Origin: Chaenocephalus aceratus
Lineage: Eukaryota > Chordata > Actinopteri > Perciformes > Channichthyidae
Assembly (NCBI GenBank): GCA_023974075.1
Contig: CM043807.1
Location: 1,992,623 to 2,056,622, forward strand
Direction: 5' to 3'
Length of the DNA stretch: 64,000 nucleotides
Below, piece after piece: positions 45,305 to 57,109 of this stretch; position 1 is the stretch's first letter, and each line of letters begins with the position of its first letter. Both the position numbers and the translations under genes were made by a program. The notes under the pieces were generated by a model. That model had not been told where the DNA came from, ran no database searches, and worked only from the letters and a program-made list of their open reading frames with translations.

Positions 45305-45560
45305 CCATAGACTGTATATATAAATGGACGTAGGGTCCGTGACGTCACCCATAGGATTCTGCAGAGTTGCCGTGAAGCCCTTAGTAGGCGGAGTCGGCCA
45401 CTAACGGCTCGACAGTGACGTCAGAGTCTAACTCCCGCCTTCTCCCGCCTGCTCCAAATAAGGGCAAAGAGGCGGGACAGGGCGGGACCTGCTGCCACCG
45501 AGCGTGACGTTCCAGACCTAGCTCAGACTAAGAAGCTAAGCTAACATGCTCTCAGTATTA
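45305..45560. mobile_element. MITE fragment starting ACCATAGACTGTATATA
   Basis: CATAGACTGTATATATAAAT, GTGACGTCACCCATAGG and a GC-rich body are typical of a widespread fish MITE. The far end was not found. Confidence 0.45.
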
Positions 45561-46139
45561 AGCTAACAACCTATGCTAACAACCCAGCTTGCGGTCACTG
45601 CTCCTCGTTCCCGGCATATTCTGAAGGTAAGATACCCTGTAACTTTACAAAACTTGTCCTTTTGATTTAAATGTTCTTGAACCTATACTATACAATTGTT
45701 TTTTAAGTGCTTCACCGTTTTTCAAATATAAATGTCATTTGTAACTAAACTTTGTAAACTAGCAGAGATATGGCCAGTGTTGCGTGAATTAAATGTGATT
45801 AATGAAATATGACTGTAGAAAAAGAAAGGTGCTTTTCTATTGATTAAACCATTTTTATTTCTTTCAGCATTAAGAAAAAAGAAGATGGCAACCTCCTCCA
45901 CGCCAAACTGCACAATCTGTAAATTGCTGGTCCTGGCTTACTTTACAGGACTTCAGATGGTTGACATTACACACAAACATACTATACATATACATGTGTG
46001 CACAATTGTAGATAAACAGCACACAGTATATATATATAAACTGTGTGCTGTTAATCTGTTTTTTGAGGTTTTGCTCTCTTGTTACTTTTAACAATTGTAG
46101 GAGCAGACACAGTTGTGGTATGAGGGGCCGTGTAGGCCA

Positions 46140-46850
46140 AAATTCAAACTCACCTCGCACACACACTACTGAAAACATCTAGCCTTGCACACACACTACT
46201 GAAATACTCTCACGTTCACTACTGAACACCTCACACACACACTACTGAACACATCTGGCCTTCCACACACACTACTGAAATACTCTCACATTCACTACTG
46301 AACACCTCACACACACACTACTGAAAATTAGGCTCACACACACACACACTACTGAAAACATCTGGCCTTGCACACACACTACTGAAATCCTCTCACATTC
46401 ACTACTGAACACCTCACACATATACTACTGAAAATTAAGCCTCACACACACACTACTGAAATCCTCTCAAATTCACTACTGAACACCTCACGCACACACT
46501 ACTGAAAACATCTGGCCTTGCACACACACTACTGAAATCCTCTCACATTCACTACTGAACACCTCACGCACACACTACTGACACATCTGGCCTTGCACAC
46601 ACACTACTGAAATCCTCTCACATTCACTCCTGAACACCTCACACACACACTACTGAAATCCTCTCACATTCACTACTGAACACCTCACACACACACACAC
46701 ACTACTGAAAATTCAGCCTCACACACACACTACTGAAATCATCTCACGTTCACTACTGAACACCTCACACACACAATACTGAAAATTAACCTCACACACA
46801 CACACACTCCTGAAAAACATTTTACTGAAAGGTTCTCAGTAGGGAATGTG
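46140..46850. repeat. Tandem CACACACACTACTGAA array, left arm
   Basis: About 15 variant units alternate CACACACTACTGAAATCCTC, TCACATTCACTACTGAACAC and CTCACACACACACTACTG. The right-arm array is shorter. Confidence 0.9.
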
Positions 46851-47054
46851 CATGTGTTTCACCTATGTGTGTGTGAGGGGATTCTTGCTGTAACGGAAGT
46901 CATTCTAATGTAACGGATGTCATTCTAATGTAACGGAAGTCAGTGGTCTCTTTGCTAGCCCCGTTAGCTTCATTAGCTCCAGGCTGCTACTCCGAAGTGT
47001 TTGTTGTGTTGGTGCCTGGTGGAGTATTCTTCATTGAAATATCGCACTTATCGT

Positions 47055-48649
47055 ATGGCTCTGCGGTTCAAACAGACCGTCCATGAATGCAGTTTATTCG
47101 GTAAGTACAATTCAAGCACTTTATTTCTTACTTGTCTTTTTATTCAGCTAACAAGCGAGACGAAGCTACATCTGTACTAACGATGCTATCCGTAGCATAC
47201 AAGTTAAAACATAATGGAGAAGTGTAAAACATTAAGAAGGATTATACTGTAAAACATAAGGCTTCTCTGTGAGGTTGGTAAAATAAGGTCATGCTTGTAC
47301 ATTAGTTAGCTTGCTAGTTAGGTAACTGTATGCATTGTTATTGTTAATTTAAAATAGCTATGCTCGACGATGCAGACAGCTAGCGTCACATTAGTGTTGA
47401 AGAGCAGAGTACTGTGTGAGATTAACCTCACTATAAGATCTGTGTATCTGAAACATATGAATCTCACATTTCCAGTTGGTTCCAGAAATAACGTTAACGT
47501 AGATATTGCAATATGGTTTGTTGAGCTGGAGTTGATTATCGAAGCTTACTGGTTAACGTTCATCATATTAAACGAACGAACCCAAACGTTGTTGTTTTTA
47601 TTAATATTATTACCAATACTTACTTAGCATTTTATTATCATTACACTGGAGAAACCAACTTATTGTGGCAGCAGAACATGAACATGTAACTTAATGCCTG
47701 CATTTGAGGACGAAAAATAGCTCAGTCAATGCTTTAGGGACAAGGAAATGATTTGTTTAAATATTAGATATGACGTTATGTGTGCTTCTGTGACAATGAA
47801 GCGTATTCATTGCATTACATTTGTTGAAGATGTTTGTCTTTTACCCTTACGTGTGTGTTACAAATGAATGTGAATATGGCATAGGACAAATATTTAAATT
47901 GACTGTCTCATGAAAAACGATTCTAAAATAAAAAGGACCACAACTATACAATAATACACAATCCAACTGATAAGATATAGTAAGGGCTTTGATATCCAGC
48001 ACTTTCTTTAAGGATAACAAAAAGATTATCACATGACATTTGCATGTAAAAAAGTCTGTGACCAACACATTGTTACTTTACATATACATATATATGTTTG
48101 TTTAAAGTTTCCAGGTGATGCGGCAGACAGACCTATTCCTAACATCAGTGAACTTCAGCATGGACTCAAAGGTACAAGGAATCGAGAAACGTTCTGGTTT
48201 AAATAGATAAAGTAACAACTATAATCAGCTTTCACATTTCAATGTATTTAAGGCAATTATTATTTTACATTGTGAGAATTGCTACCATTTGTCTCTACAT
48301 ATTGTCTGTAAAAGACGTGGTAAAAGTGGTTCTTGCAGTGAGACAACCGAGCAGTTGAATATTATTTAATAAGATATTTTAATGTTGATTAACTGCAGAC
48401 TGTTCATTCATAATCTGATTATCTTTGTAGTACAAAGTGATGAATTAAAAAAACACATTAACATTTAAAAAATACATTATTTCTACAGCCGCTAAATAAA
48501 CAAACGTTTCATAAATAACACACTTGCTCTGCAATAATGTCATATGTTTCTTGTCATTTCTGTTAGGAAAGGACATACCTGAAGGACACAACTGCCTCAC
48601 TGTTTTCTCAGAGGGGCAAGAAGAAAATGAAAAGCTGATTTCAGATTAA
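47055..48649 (+). CDS. Small three-exon frame (61 residues) of unknown function
   Basis: Exon 1, 47055-47100, encodes MALRFKQTVHECSLF with donor GTAAGT. Exon 2, 48115-48171 (acceptor TTTCCAG, donor GTACAAG), joins in phase: GDAADRPIPNISELQHGLK. Exon 3, 48567-48649 (acceptor TCTGTTAG), joins in phase: GKDIPEGHNCLTVF, then an acidic tail ending EKLISD and TAA. All three joins keep the frame, which is unlikely for random sequence but not proof. Exon 1 lies inside the left arm, so the promoter would be in the terminal repeat; the mirrored exon 1 is at 50311-50266. No family recognised. It may be a fragment of a captured host gene. Confidence 0.4.
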
Positions 48650-48868
48650 AGACCAATACAGGACATTCACTAAGAAACTACACTTTTATTGTGAACACAA
48701 AGTCAAACAGGACCATCATTTGTTTGTGGCAGCTGAGCCCAATATGGGCTCACAGATGCAGTTAGGTGGTTTCTTCATCAGGCCTGGTCCTCCTCCATCA
48801 GGCCACGTCCTCATCCCAGAGAAAGACCTCTCCACCTTCTCCAGCCAAACCCACAGACAGGACATCCG

Positions 48869-49534
48869 TCACGCTGAGGTTTCTCCCAAAGTCTCTGCAC
48901 GCTGTCTCAATTGATCCACACTGTGAATATGAGGGGGAAATGTGTGTCATAAATGCTTTAGACAATAAGAAATATGAAGTTAACTGTAAGGAATGGCTCA
49001 TTCTTTTTTAAATAGACAAAAATATTACTGTATTTCAATATCTCATGGCTGAAAGTTTAATTTAAAAGAAGAAGGGGCCCCAAAAATAAAGATTGGTATA
49101 TCAATACATGTAGTTGATTGTGTCTTTTTAATTGTTTAAAGTAGATAGAACTGGTACTTAAGAGTTTGAATACAGTCTGGTTGCGGAGGAGGCACACAGG
49201 TAAGAGCATATAGCTACCATCACATGTAACTAAGCTTGACTTGAATTTATTAAAAGTATAATTAAGTAACAGCAACAAATCAATAACAAATTGTGCAAAA
49301 ATGTGAATCTTTGCTGGGTCCACTGTTGAATTTACCACATATTGTATGTTTTAGAAACCTTAAGGCATGTATAGATTTGTATGCAAGTAATATCCCAAAA
49401 CTCAATAAATACCGTAGATTATTATTGAAAGTTATGCTGAATAGTTTCATGTTCACTTACCTTAAGCAACGTAAAACGTTACCTTGTATTTCTCTTTTTT
49501 TGTTTGCAAGGGTGTCACCTTCCGCGGAGCCCAT
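48869..49534 (-). CDS. Possible two-exon small frame (41 residues), convergent
   Basis: Exon 1 spans 49534-49461: MGSAEGDTLANKKREIQG, followed by a strong donor GTAAGTG. Exon 2 spans 48920-48869 (acceptor ATATTCACAG) and joins in phase as SVDQLRQRAETLGETSA, then TGA. AATAAA on the minus strand lies near 48687. It is charged and probably helical. The alternative frame of exon 2 (GSIETACRDFGRNLSVTD) is also open, so the reading is uncertain. It converges with the + strand frame, the two ending about 220 bases apart. Confidence 0.25.
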
Positions 49535-49839
49535 TTTCTGTAGTATTATCCTAACAAAGAGAAAACAACCCTTATTTAGGTTTTTTTTAAAAAGTGACAA
49601 TATCAGCTTGCATTCATCCGACAAAAATACGACACAGGGTATTGTCTAATTGCTGGTTGTCTTGTGTTTTTATGGGATTTGGATAACGGATTTATTCTAT
49701 AAAATATTTTGAATGGTTTTCACTTAATAGTGTTATAAAGTCGGCTGCGGACAGCCGGGCTGTAGTAAATAGTGCAGCAGATCTACACAGCTAGCTCGCT
49801 AGTTAGCATTATTAACAGCTATTTATGTACATTTTCAAG

Positions 49840-50060
49840 TTCTGCTTTAAAGCAAGTTCCTGCAAACTGTTCAAACAAACGCTTCAACTTGTACCATTTA
49901 TAATCTGTATGTTTGAATATGGATCTTAAATCGGCGTGACGTTGAAGCAGCTGCAGTTCCTTTAAGCATACCGTTAGCATTTTGCTTCTGGCAACTAGAT
50001 TTATGATTTGAAAATTATAAAAGTAGGGTAGACATGTGGATATTATCCGGCTGAACAAAA
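49840..50060. mobile_element. Fragment of the THAP/YqaJ element family
   Basis: 49923-50060 matches 31512-31668 (GCGTGACGTTGAAG, AGCATTTTGCTTNTGGC, ATTATCCGGCTGAACAAAA) at about 85 percent. 49850-49915 matches the left subterminal part near 27710-27790 (AAGCAAGTNCCTGC, AATCTGTAT). The outer inverted ends are missing. It abuts the right arm exactly. Confidence 0.65.
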
Positions 50061-50499
50061 CTAATGTACAAGCATGACCTTATTTTACCAACCTCACCGA
50101 GAAGCCTTATGTTTTACAGTATAATCCTTCTTAATGTGTTACACTTCTCCATTATGTTTGAACTTGTATGCTACGGATAGCATCGTTAGCACAGATGTAG
50201 CTTCGTCTCGCTTGTTAGCTGAATAAAAAGACAAGTAAGAAATAAAGTGCTTGAATTGTACTTACCGAATAAACTGCATTCATGGACGGTCTGTTTGAAC
50301 CACAGAGCCATACGATAAGTGCGATATTTCAATGAAGAATACTCCACCAGGCACCAACACAACAAACACTTCGGAGTAGCAGCCTGGAGCTAATGAAGCT
50401 AACGGGGCTAGCAAAGAGACCACTGACTTCCGTTACATTAGAATGACTTCCGTTACAGCAAGAATCCCCTCACACACACATAGGTGAAACACATGCACA

Positions 50500-50970
50500 T
50501 TCCCTACTGAGAACCTTTCAGTAAAATGTTTTTCAGGAGTGTGTGTGTGAGGTTAATTTTCAGTATTGTGTGTGTGAGGTGTTCAGTAGTGAACGTGAGA
50601 TGATTTCAGTAGTGTGTGTGTGAGGCTTAATTTTCAGTAGTGTGTGTGTGTGTGAGGTGTTCAGTAGTGAATGTGAGAGGATTTCAGTAGTGTGTGTGCA
50701 AGGCCAGATGTTTTCAGTAGTGTGTGCGTGAGGTGTTCAGTAGTGAACGTGAGATGATTTCAGTAGTGTGTGTGTGAGGCTTAATTTTCAGTAGTGTGTG
50801 TGTGTGTGTGAGGTGTTCAGTAGTGAACGTGAGATGATTTCAGTAGTGTGTGTGTGAGGCTTAATTTTCAGTAGTGTGTGTGTGAGGTGTTCAGTAGTGA
50901 ATGTGAGAGGATTTCAGTAGTGTGTGTGCAAGGCCAAATGTTTTCAGTAGTGTGTGTGTGAGGTGAGTTT
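50500..50970. repeat. Tandem TTCAGTAGTGTGTGTG array, right arm
   Basis: This is the mirrored, shorter counterpart of the left-arm array (about 470 versus 710 bases). The unequal length shows independent expansion or contraction after insertion. Confidence 0.9.
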
Positions 50971-51551
50971 GAATGTTGGCCTACACGGCCCTTCATATTG
51001 TGGTGGCTTAAAGCCCAGCTCTGCTCCGCGCCGTCCGTTAGATGAGCCTGGTCAGATTAATAAGAAAAGGAGTTCAAAACACCGGCATAAAAGTTATAAC
51101 AATAATCTGATTTTAATGGTAAAAAGACACAATACGAAAATACGGAGTGCCCTGTAACAGAGCACTCCGGGCTCCCCGCTCCACTGCCGTGCGATACAGG
51201 TATCGGGACCGGCCAGTCAGCAACAGGGGGGGGGGGGCACCGTGCATGAATAAACAACAGTATATATGGACCTTTTTGGGGCGGAGAGTCACTGCTTATC
51301 TTCCACCGGACTTCACTCCTTTAATTTCCCAGGGAAGGTTTCACACAAACTATTAATTTCTCAGGGAAGGTTTCCCACAAACTATTCTTTCTCAAACAAT
51401 CAAACATTGTACACAGATATATTAGTATCAAACATTGGCCCCAAAAAGAACCTTGAAAAGGACAAGTGTGTGCGTTTGGTAAAGAGGAAGTGTATGTGTG
51501 TGTGTGTTGATATCTTGGTCAGGGAGTGTATGTGTGTCAGGGTATCTGGGA

Positions 51552-51670
<119 letters not shown>

Positions 51671-51974
51671 GGTCAGGGAGTGTATTGTGTGTGTGTGTCA
51701 GGGTGTCTGGGAAAGTGTAAGTGAGAAGGTTTATATATATAGGATTACTTTAAAACAGTCCCAAATAATACATGTTCACTTTAATACAGTTCAAGATAAT
51801 ACCTGTTTACTTTAATACAGTTTAGAACAATATCTGTTTGCTTTACCATACAGGTGTGATTTCATAGTTATTTTGTATGTTATTGTCAAAGGAACAAAAT
51901 GAGCAACCCTTTATACTTAATTTGATATTCCTCATTATCAGCATTTGTTACTCTCATTTATTTTCCTCCCATAG

Positions 51975-52522
51975 TGACTGTATGGATAATCGGAGACAGC
52001 TATGTCCGGCGTGGAGCCCAGAGAGCTACAGAGACCATCGGCAGCAACCTGGGCCTCGACCTGAGGGTGTGCTGGTTCGGTTGGGGTGGACTGCGCTGGA
52101 GAGGTGTCCTCCCTTTCTTTTCCTACTCCCTGCGAGGAAGAGCAGTCCCGGATGTCCTCCTCATCCACTGTGGCGGCAATGACTTGGGGGATGTGCCCAG
52201 TGTTCAGTTGCTGAACCAGATGAAGGAGGACCTGCACCAGCTTCACCATCGGCACCCTGGCTTGAAGATCATGCTCTCCCAGAGGCGCCGGTGGAGGGCT
52301 GGTGCAAATCCTGTCAAAATGGACAAGGCCCGGAAGTTTGTTAACAGTGTTATGGCTACTTTTGTTCATAGCCTAAATGGTGCCATTGTTGACCACTCCC
52401 ACATTAGACATGACAGTCCTGGGCTGTTTTTGCGAGATGGAGTTCATTTCACCCCTTGGGGAAATTATATTTTTTTAAAGTCACTAGCCACTTGCCTGAA
52501 AGACCACCTCCAAAGACTGTGA
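51975..52522 (+). CDS. SGNH/GDSL-hydrolase-like protein, terminal exon
   Basis: An intact frame of about 181 residues begins straight after a splice acceptor (TTTTCCTCCCATAG). There is no in-frame ATG at the start, so an upstream exon is expected but was not found. The SGNH catalytic blocks are all present: GDSYVRRGAQ (nucleophile Ser, residue 9), CGGNDLGDV (Asn, about 69) and RDGVHFTPWG (Asp/His, about 155-158). GWGGLRWRGV is a second family feature. No signal peptide is visible in this exon. Stop TGA is followed by AATAAA signals at about 52810. Stand-alone SGNH domains of this type are carried by tyrosine-recombinase retroelements (Ngaro/DIRS-like) and some LINEs in fish. No recombinase is visible here, so it may be a remnant or a host-adopted copy. 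Confidence 0.7.
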
Positions 52523-53586
52523 ACTGCTAAAATGTCAGTATCACTGTTTTTGGATTTGGCCTTTAGAGTATGTATTCTAAGGCCCTTGCTAAGCCCAGAC
52601 TGTCATGGCTAATGTTGAGTTAGATATTACATCTGTAGCCATAACACTGTTAACATGGCTGCTCTTCCTCTTCCCCACATCCCACCCCCCCCCCCCCCCC
52701 CTTCCCCCAATGGACTATGTAGCTCTCCAGGCTGTCAAACCTTTTATTTTGTATTTGTTATGATGTTTTTTGTTATTTTATTTGTTAAAATAATTATGTA
52801 TTTATGTAAATAAAATATTGAAAATAAATTACATTCATATTTTCACTTCTTTTGTCTACTGCTTACTGAAAATGTTAGCTATCACATCCAAATGGGACTA
52901 TCAAATGAAAGGATAAGCTTACCATACAATACAGAAAACATTACACATTAAGGCTCAAATCTTTTCGCAAGCCGGAGCAGTCTGAAAAGAGTCCCAAGTT
53001 TAAAAACACAAAATCTTGACAATGAATACTACGCTGTCATCTATCAGTGACAATGCAAACAACAAGAAGGTCTCCCCTAATCCCATGTATGTTGGCATCA
53101 ATGTCATAAGCCTACCATAGAATGTAATTATGAAGTGCAATACCCACAATCCCTACAGGGTTGTAACGTCACAGAAGATAATACCTTTTAGAGAGTTTTG
53201 TTCAGTATGCAGATACATATTTGTTTTACAATAGAAACACTTTTCTCCATAAATGTTCCCACATGTTGTGAGCATCAACTTTAAATCTTTTGTCAACAAA
53301 TAAAAAACATCTTAATTTCCTTCAGGACAACATTTTGTTTATAACACCACTACATTAATAATAAGCATAGGAACATGATAAATGTCAACATTTAAGATTG
53401 TGCTTTTACTCTTTATTTAATCAGATCTATTTACATTGAAAATGTGATAAAGCCACATTGAAAGTTACATCTTGCATTTTATGAAAAGTAAAGGTTTCGA
53501 ATCATTGTATGACTTAAGTACACGAGAAAATAAATTAAAGATGTGCAACAACTGTATCAGTAATTCAAATGATATAACTTATGCAC
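52523..53586. other. 3' flank of the SGNH exon; otherwise no gene
   Basis: It contains a C run at 52683-52702, AATAAA at about 52810 and 52825, and then AT-rich DNA without recognisable coding sequence. Confidence 0.45.
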
Positions 53587-53975
53587 AGGGTTGGGAGGGC
53601 TACTTGCCAAAAACACAACCAGTAACTTCATGTGAGTATCAAGATATAAAAGTAATGTAACGTGATAACTTTATTTTTGTTTTGGATTACTTCAATATCA
53701 AATGCAATGCAAATAAACACAGGAGAGAAGAAATATTAATATGATTTTTTTACTTAAAATGTATAATATAATACCATAAAGCAGATTCAGGCAGTAGGTG
53801 TATAGATTCACAATTAGTATTAGTATTAGTATTAGCCTACAGAACAGTACCGCTTCCAGAGAAGCGATACAATTTGATCATTTTACATATATATGCTCTT
53901 TTTAGGTTTTGAATAAGATTGTAATCCTGAGTTTCCCTATTATTAAAAAAGTAAAACTAATCCGATTACATATTT
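53587..53975. repeat. CAGGGTTGGG-type repeat with (TTAGTA)n
   Basis: It starts CAGGGTTGGGAGGGCTAC and holds AAGTAATGTAACGTGATAAC. It ends near AATCCGATTACATATTTTCC, the inverse of the 41000-41212 repeat type. ATTAGT units lie at 53813-53836. Confidence 0.45.
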
Positions 53976-54213
53976 TCCTATGTATCTAAGGATCACACTT
54001 TCCTTTTTTCTATACGATCTTGATTCGTGTTAGATGTAATCCATTACTATCTAAGCCAATACAAGTCATAACTTTTGGAAAATTGTCTCAAGTTATAAAT
54101 TATGCCTTCAATCTCTTTCACGTGGAGAAGACATCCCATTGGCCGAGGCGTTGCAACTTCCCTCAAGCGTCCTACATGAAAGATCACATGTTAGAAATGT
54201 GTGCACAAACTAT

Positions 54214-56209
54214 TCAGTATGACCCGTCTTGGTTTAAAGCCCAAGTGTAAGAGTGAACAGAGGCGGAGTCTGTTTGTTGGCTGCTGCTACCCAAACCAAC
54301 ATCCTCCTCACAAGCATTGGCTGTTGGAACGTCATTACGCTCCACATGTGGAACAACAAAGGCTTCCTCAGGCGTGCCTTGTATCATAATGATATTTCTC
54401 TGATCAGCAGCAAGACTGTTTTCACCACTACCATGGTCGACATCTGCAACCTCCTCCTCATTGCTGTTAACAGTCGAACTAGGACTGTCACTTACCTCGT
54501 CATTGTTACTCACCCTGCTTTTCCTTCTAGGCTGTTGTTCTTTGCCATTGGTGAAATAGAAAATGGTGGGCACTGCAGTGTTTTTCAGGCATCTCCTTCA
54601 CTAATAAAAATAATAAACAAAAACACATAAAATAACTTTTTGAGGTCTGTAGATATTCAACTTTCTTTTGAATAATGTTGTTTTAAATGTAAGAGTGCAT
54701 TATAAAAGACAATAGAGGGCCAACATGTTAACTATGCAGTTAATCTATTCAACAATTACGTGTTTCCAAGATTCAGATTCAAAGGATTTATGTCATAGCA
54801 CATAGGCTACAGTGTAGGAATGGCAATGCAAATCATCTGTCCCGAGCTCCTCCAACAATGCAACATAGTTATATAAGACATAAAACAATAAAAGAAATTC
54901 AAAATTAAATTAAGAATAATAAATTAGTGCAGGCAGAAATCTATATACACGTAAATATAATAAGACATATGCAAGAACAGAATGTAAAGATAAATATTGT
55001 ATAGTAAAATTAAATCTTTTTTTTTTTACAGTGATAGCTGTTAAGATAAATAAGTTATAAGATGACAACAGATTAATGAATGTTGCTATTAAAATAATGT
55101 AAAAAAAGGTAATATAATTCATCTGTTTTTAACATAGAGTATGTGAGGGGAAATGGCAATTCTCTATCTATGATAAAGAGTCTTTGCATAAATTGAAGAG
55201 AAATGTGATGGTTTGCAAAAAAGTCGATTTCTATGTTTCTTTACTTAACTGGCAAAATCTTAATTTGGCCTTTAATCAAAAGAACATTATTCATCACTGA
55301 TGTGCAAGCTGTGCCATAACAATTATTTAGCATTGTATGATGTATAACATGTATTTAATTAGTAACAATTTACACTCACAAATGGAACCAAGTTATTATT
55401 TTTTTAAAAAAGGATCTGTACCCATGAGTCCGTGCTGAAGGGATGACTCTCAAAGTGTTCACTGCACAGGCGAGAAGAAACGTTGGGGGTCCATGTATTC
55501 CTCGGGATGTTCAGCACCCACTGGTCCAGCCTGTCTCGATCACCTGAAGGAAACCTTTATTCAAAAATACATGAAAACCGACCCAAAGACAACAGGAGGG
55601 TTAATGCCATATTCACTTAATAACGCATGAACAACTTTTACAAATATTTCTATATAGTCTGTGTTGGTGAATGTCATCTAGGTTGCACATTTCCTGCTGA
55701 AATACATGCATGGGCCTCCCAAGTTACTGCGTGGCACTTTGGTTTTGATAAAACAGTGTAGTTCCACTATATAAACGTTACATTCATAATCAAACGAGAT
55801 AATATGCAAGATAAATAGCTATTTTTTGTTATTCTTAATGCTTGTCATTCACACGTTAAGAAAATAAAATAAGTACCGATACATAGCAGAACAATTGTGG
55901 CGATGTTCAGCTTAATAAGCCTTGTTCAACATCATTTCTTTAGCTAATACTATAGCGGGCTGCAGACGAACCAATTCCGCGTTTCGCTGCATTCCTTGAT
56001 CTCCAGTTATAACGCCGGGCTCCGCCGCTGGCCGAAGCTAACGGAGCCGCAAAGGGCTAGCTACGGCTCCGGTTAGCTTCGGCGGCGGACTCCGGCGGCC
56101 ACCACTGGGATAATTGGGTCCCCTTTTAACATTTGCTCCCATTTAGCATTATGGGCGTCATAGCCATAGACTATAAAAGTCTTACCCAAGGCTGAATCAT
56201 AAACTAAAC

Positions 56210-56240
<31 letters not shown>

Positions 56241-56414
56241 AAAGGGTTACGTCCTTAGATGGCTAATAAGCTACATAACAAGCTAAGCTAACAAGCACAC
56301 AAACACCTGCTAACGGGGTTAACATGTATAATATTATCATTTTACTCACCGAAAAAAGCTGAGAGTAGACTTCTTGGAAGTTCTGTTAGTACATTCAAGC
56401 GCACAGCACGACAT
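54214..56414 (-). CDS. THAP-domain protein gene, three exons
   Basis: Exon 1, 56414-56350, starts MSCCALECTNRTSKKSTLSF with the first two zinc ligands. Exon 2, 55554-55422, joins in phase as RFPSGDRDRLDQWVLNIP (invariant Trp), NTWTPNVSSRLCSEHFESH (second Cys and His), ending DSW. Exon 3, 54600-54214, carries RRCLKNTAVPTIFYF, the AVPTIF box closing a THAP domain. An acidic Ser-rich tail follows, with VHSY near the end, similar to the HCF-1-binding DHxY motif but lacking the acidic first residue, then a stop. The exon 2-3 join as drawn puts a TGA first in exon 3, so the true splice site, or a break, remains open. THAP proteins are zinc-dependent DNA binders. Short total length; no coiled coil after the tail. 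Intergenic context unclear. Confidence 0.65.
56010..56097. repeat. GC-rich inverted repeat upstream of the THAP gene
   Basis: CCGCCGCTGGCCGAAGCTAA faces TTAGCTTCGGCGGCGGACT with GGAGCCG/CGGCTCC inside. It is CpG-rich, inside intron 1 of the minus-strand THAP gene. Confidence 0.7.
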
Positions 56415-57109
56415 CTTAATTGTCTGGTATATCACCACGAACACGGCTAAAGCTAAAGGGTCAAGTACAGTACTATGACTAACTAACGTTGTAGCCTCTA
56501 TGGTTGTAGCCTAGCAGAGTGGACAAGTTGCTGTTAGCTGACAGTGAGGCATGTACGTGTCCATCAACGTGACCACGCCCTAATTAATGCAAAAACTGTA
56601 AGACCTAATATAAATAAAAGGGTCGTGTTAGAAAACAATTCACTCACAGATCCATAATCATGAAGGTGGAATCTAACTATATCGATAATAAAAATGTATG
56701 GAGCCAGGGATGGAAACATGTTTTTTTCTGCTGTAAAGTTGGGCATTTTAACATGGGGGTCTATGGAAATTGCTCCTTTCTGCAGCCATCGCCTATCGGC
56801 CAATATATGAACTGCAGTGTGTGGCACTTCCGTATTGGCTTCCCGGCTCTTCCCCAGAGTTTGCCGCTTGGTGCAGACCTGTCGGTTAGATAATAGGCAT
56901 GTGCAAGTCCTGCATCTGTATGATACAAATGTGTGTAAAATGATACCGGGTGCTGTAATCACTCATCTGAATTAACCTTAAAATAAAAAAAATCTATATT
57001 GATTCTGACTTTTCTACATCCAACTCACAGGTTTATCAAATGATTATTAATGTATCCCTTTTAGAAGTGAAGATATAGTCATTTGTTCTGGGAATGTCAT
57101 TTTCGAGCC
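56415..57109. other. No gene; repeat debris
   Basis: ACATGGGGGTCTATGGAAAT near 56750 belongs to a common fish repeat. The 132-residue minus frame over it is not gene-like. Confidence 0.4.

Larger units (their letters stand above)
46119..50997. mobile_element. 4.9-kb DNA element with long inverted arms and a 6-7 bp target duplication
   Basis: The left arm 46119-47305 and right arm 50061-50997 are reverse complements, over 90 percent alike outside their tandem arrays. The outermost bases are TATGAGGGGCCGTGTAGGCC and its mirror. TTGTGG at 46113-46118 is repeated at 50998-51003; one more T can be counted. Each arm contains a tandem CACTACTGAA array and, inward, a potential first exon (ATGGCTCTG...TTCG then GTAAGT). 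The interior holds two short spliced frames and a piece of the THAP/YqaJ family end. 6-7 bp duplications are reported for Dada elements, but no Dada transposase was seen. Confidence 0.85.

Noticed and set aside
46140..46850. Satellite or centromere-type array
   Set aside because: The array is confined to the arms of one element and mirrored in the other arm, so it belongs to the terminal repeats.
48720..48914. 64-residue + strand frame (AAEPNMGSQMQLGGFF)
   Set aside because: It is antisense to the proposed minus-strand exon and has no start or splice context of its own; which strand codes, if either, is undecided.
51001..51070. RNA gene next to the long-armed element, by analogy with Dada elements that target small RNA genes
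   Set aside because: No tRNA, U-snRNA or 5S sequence could be recognised in the flanks.
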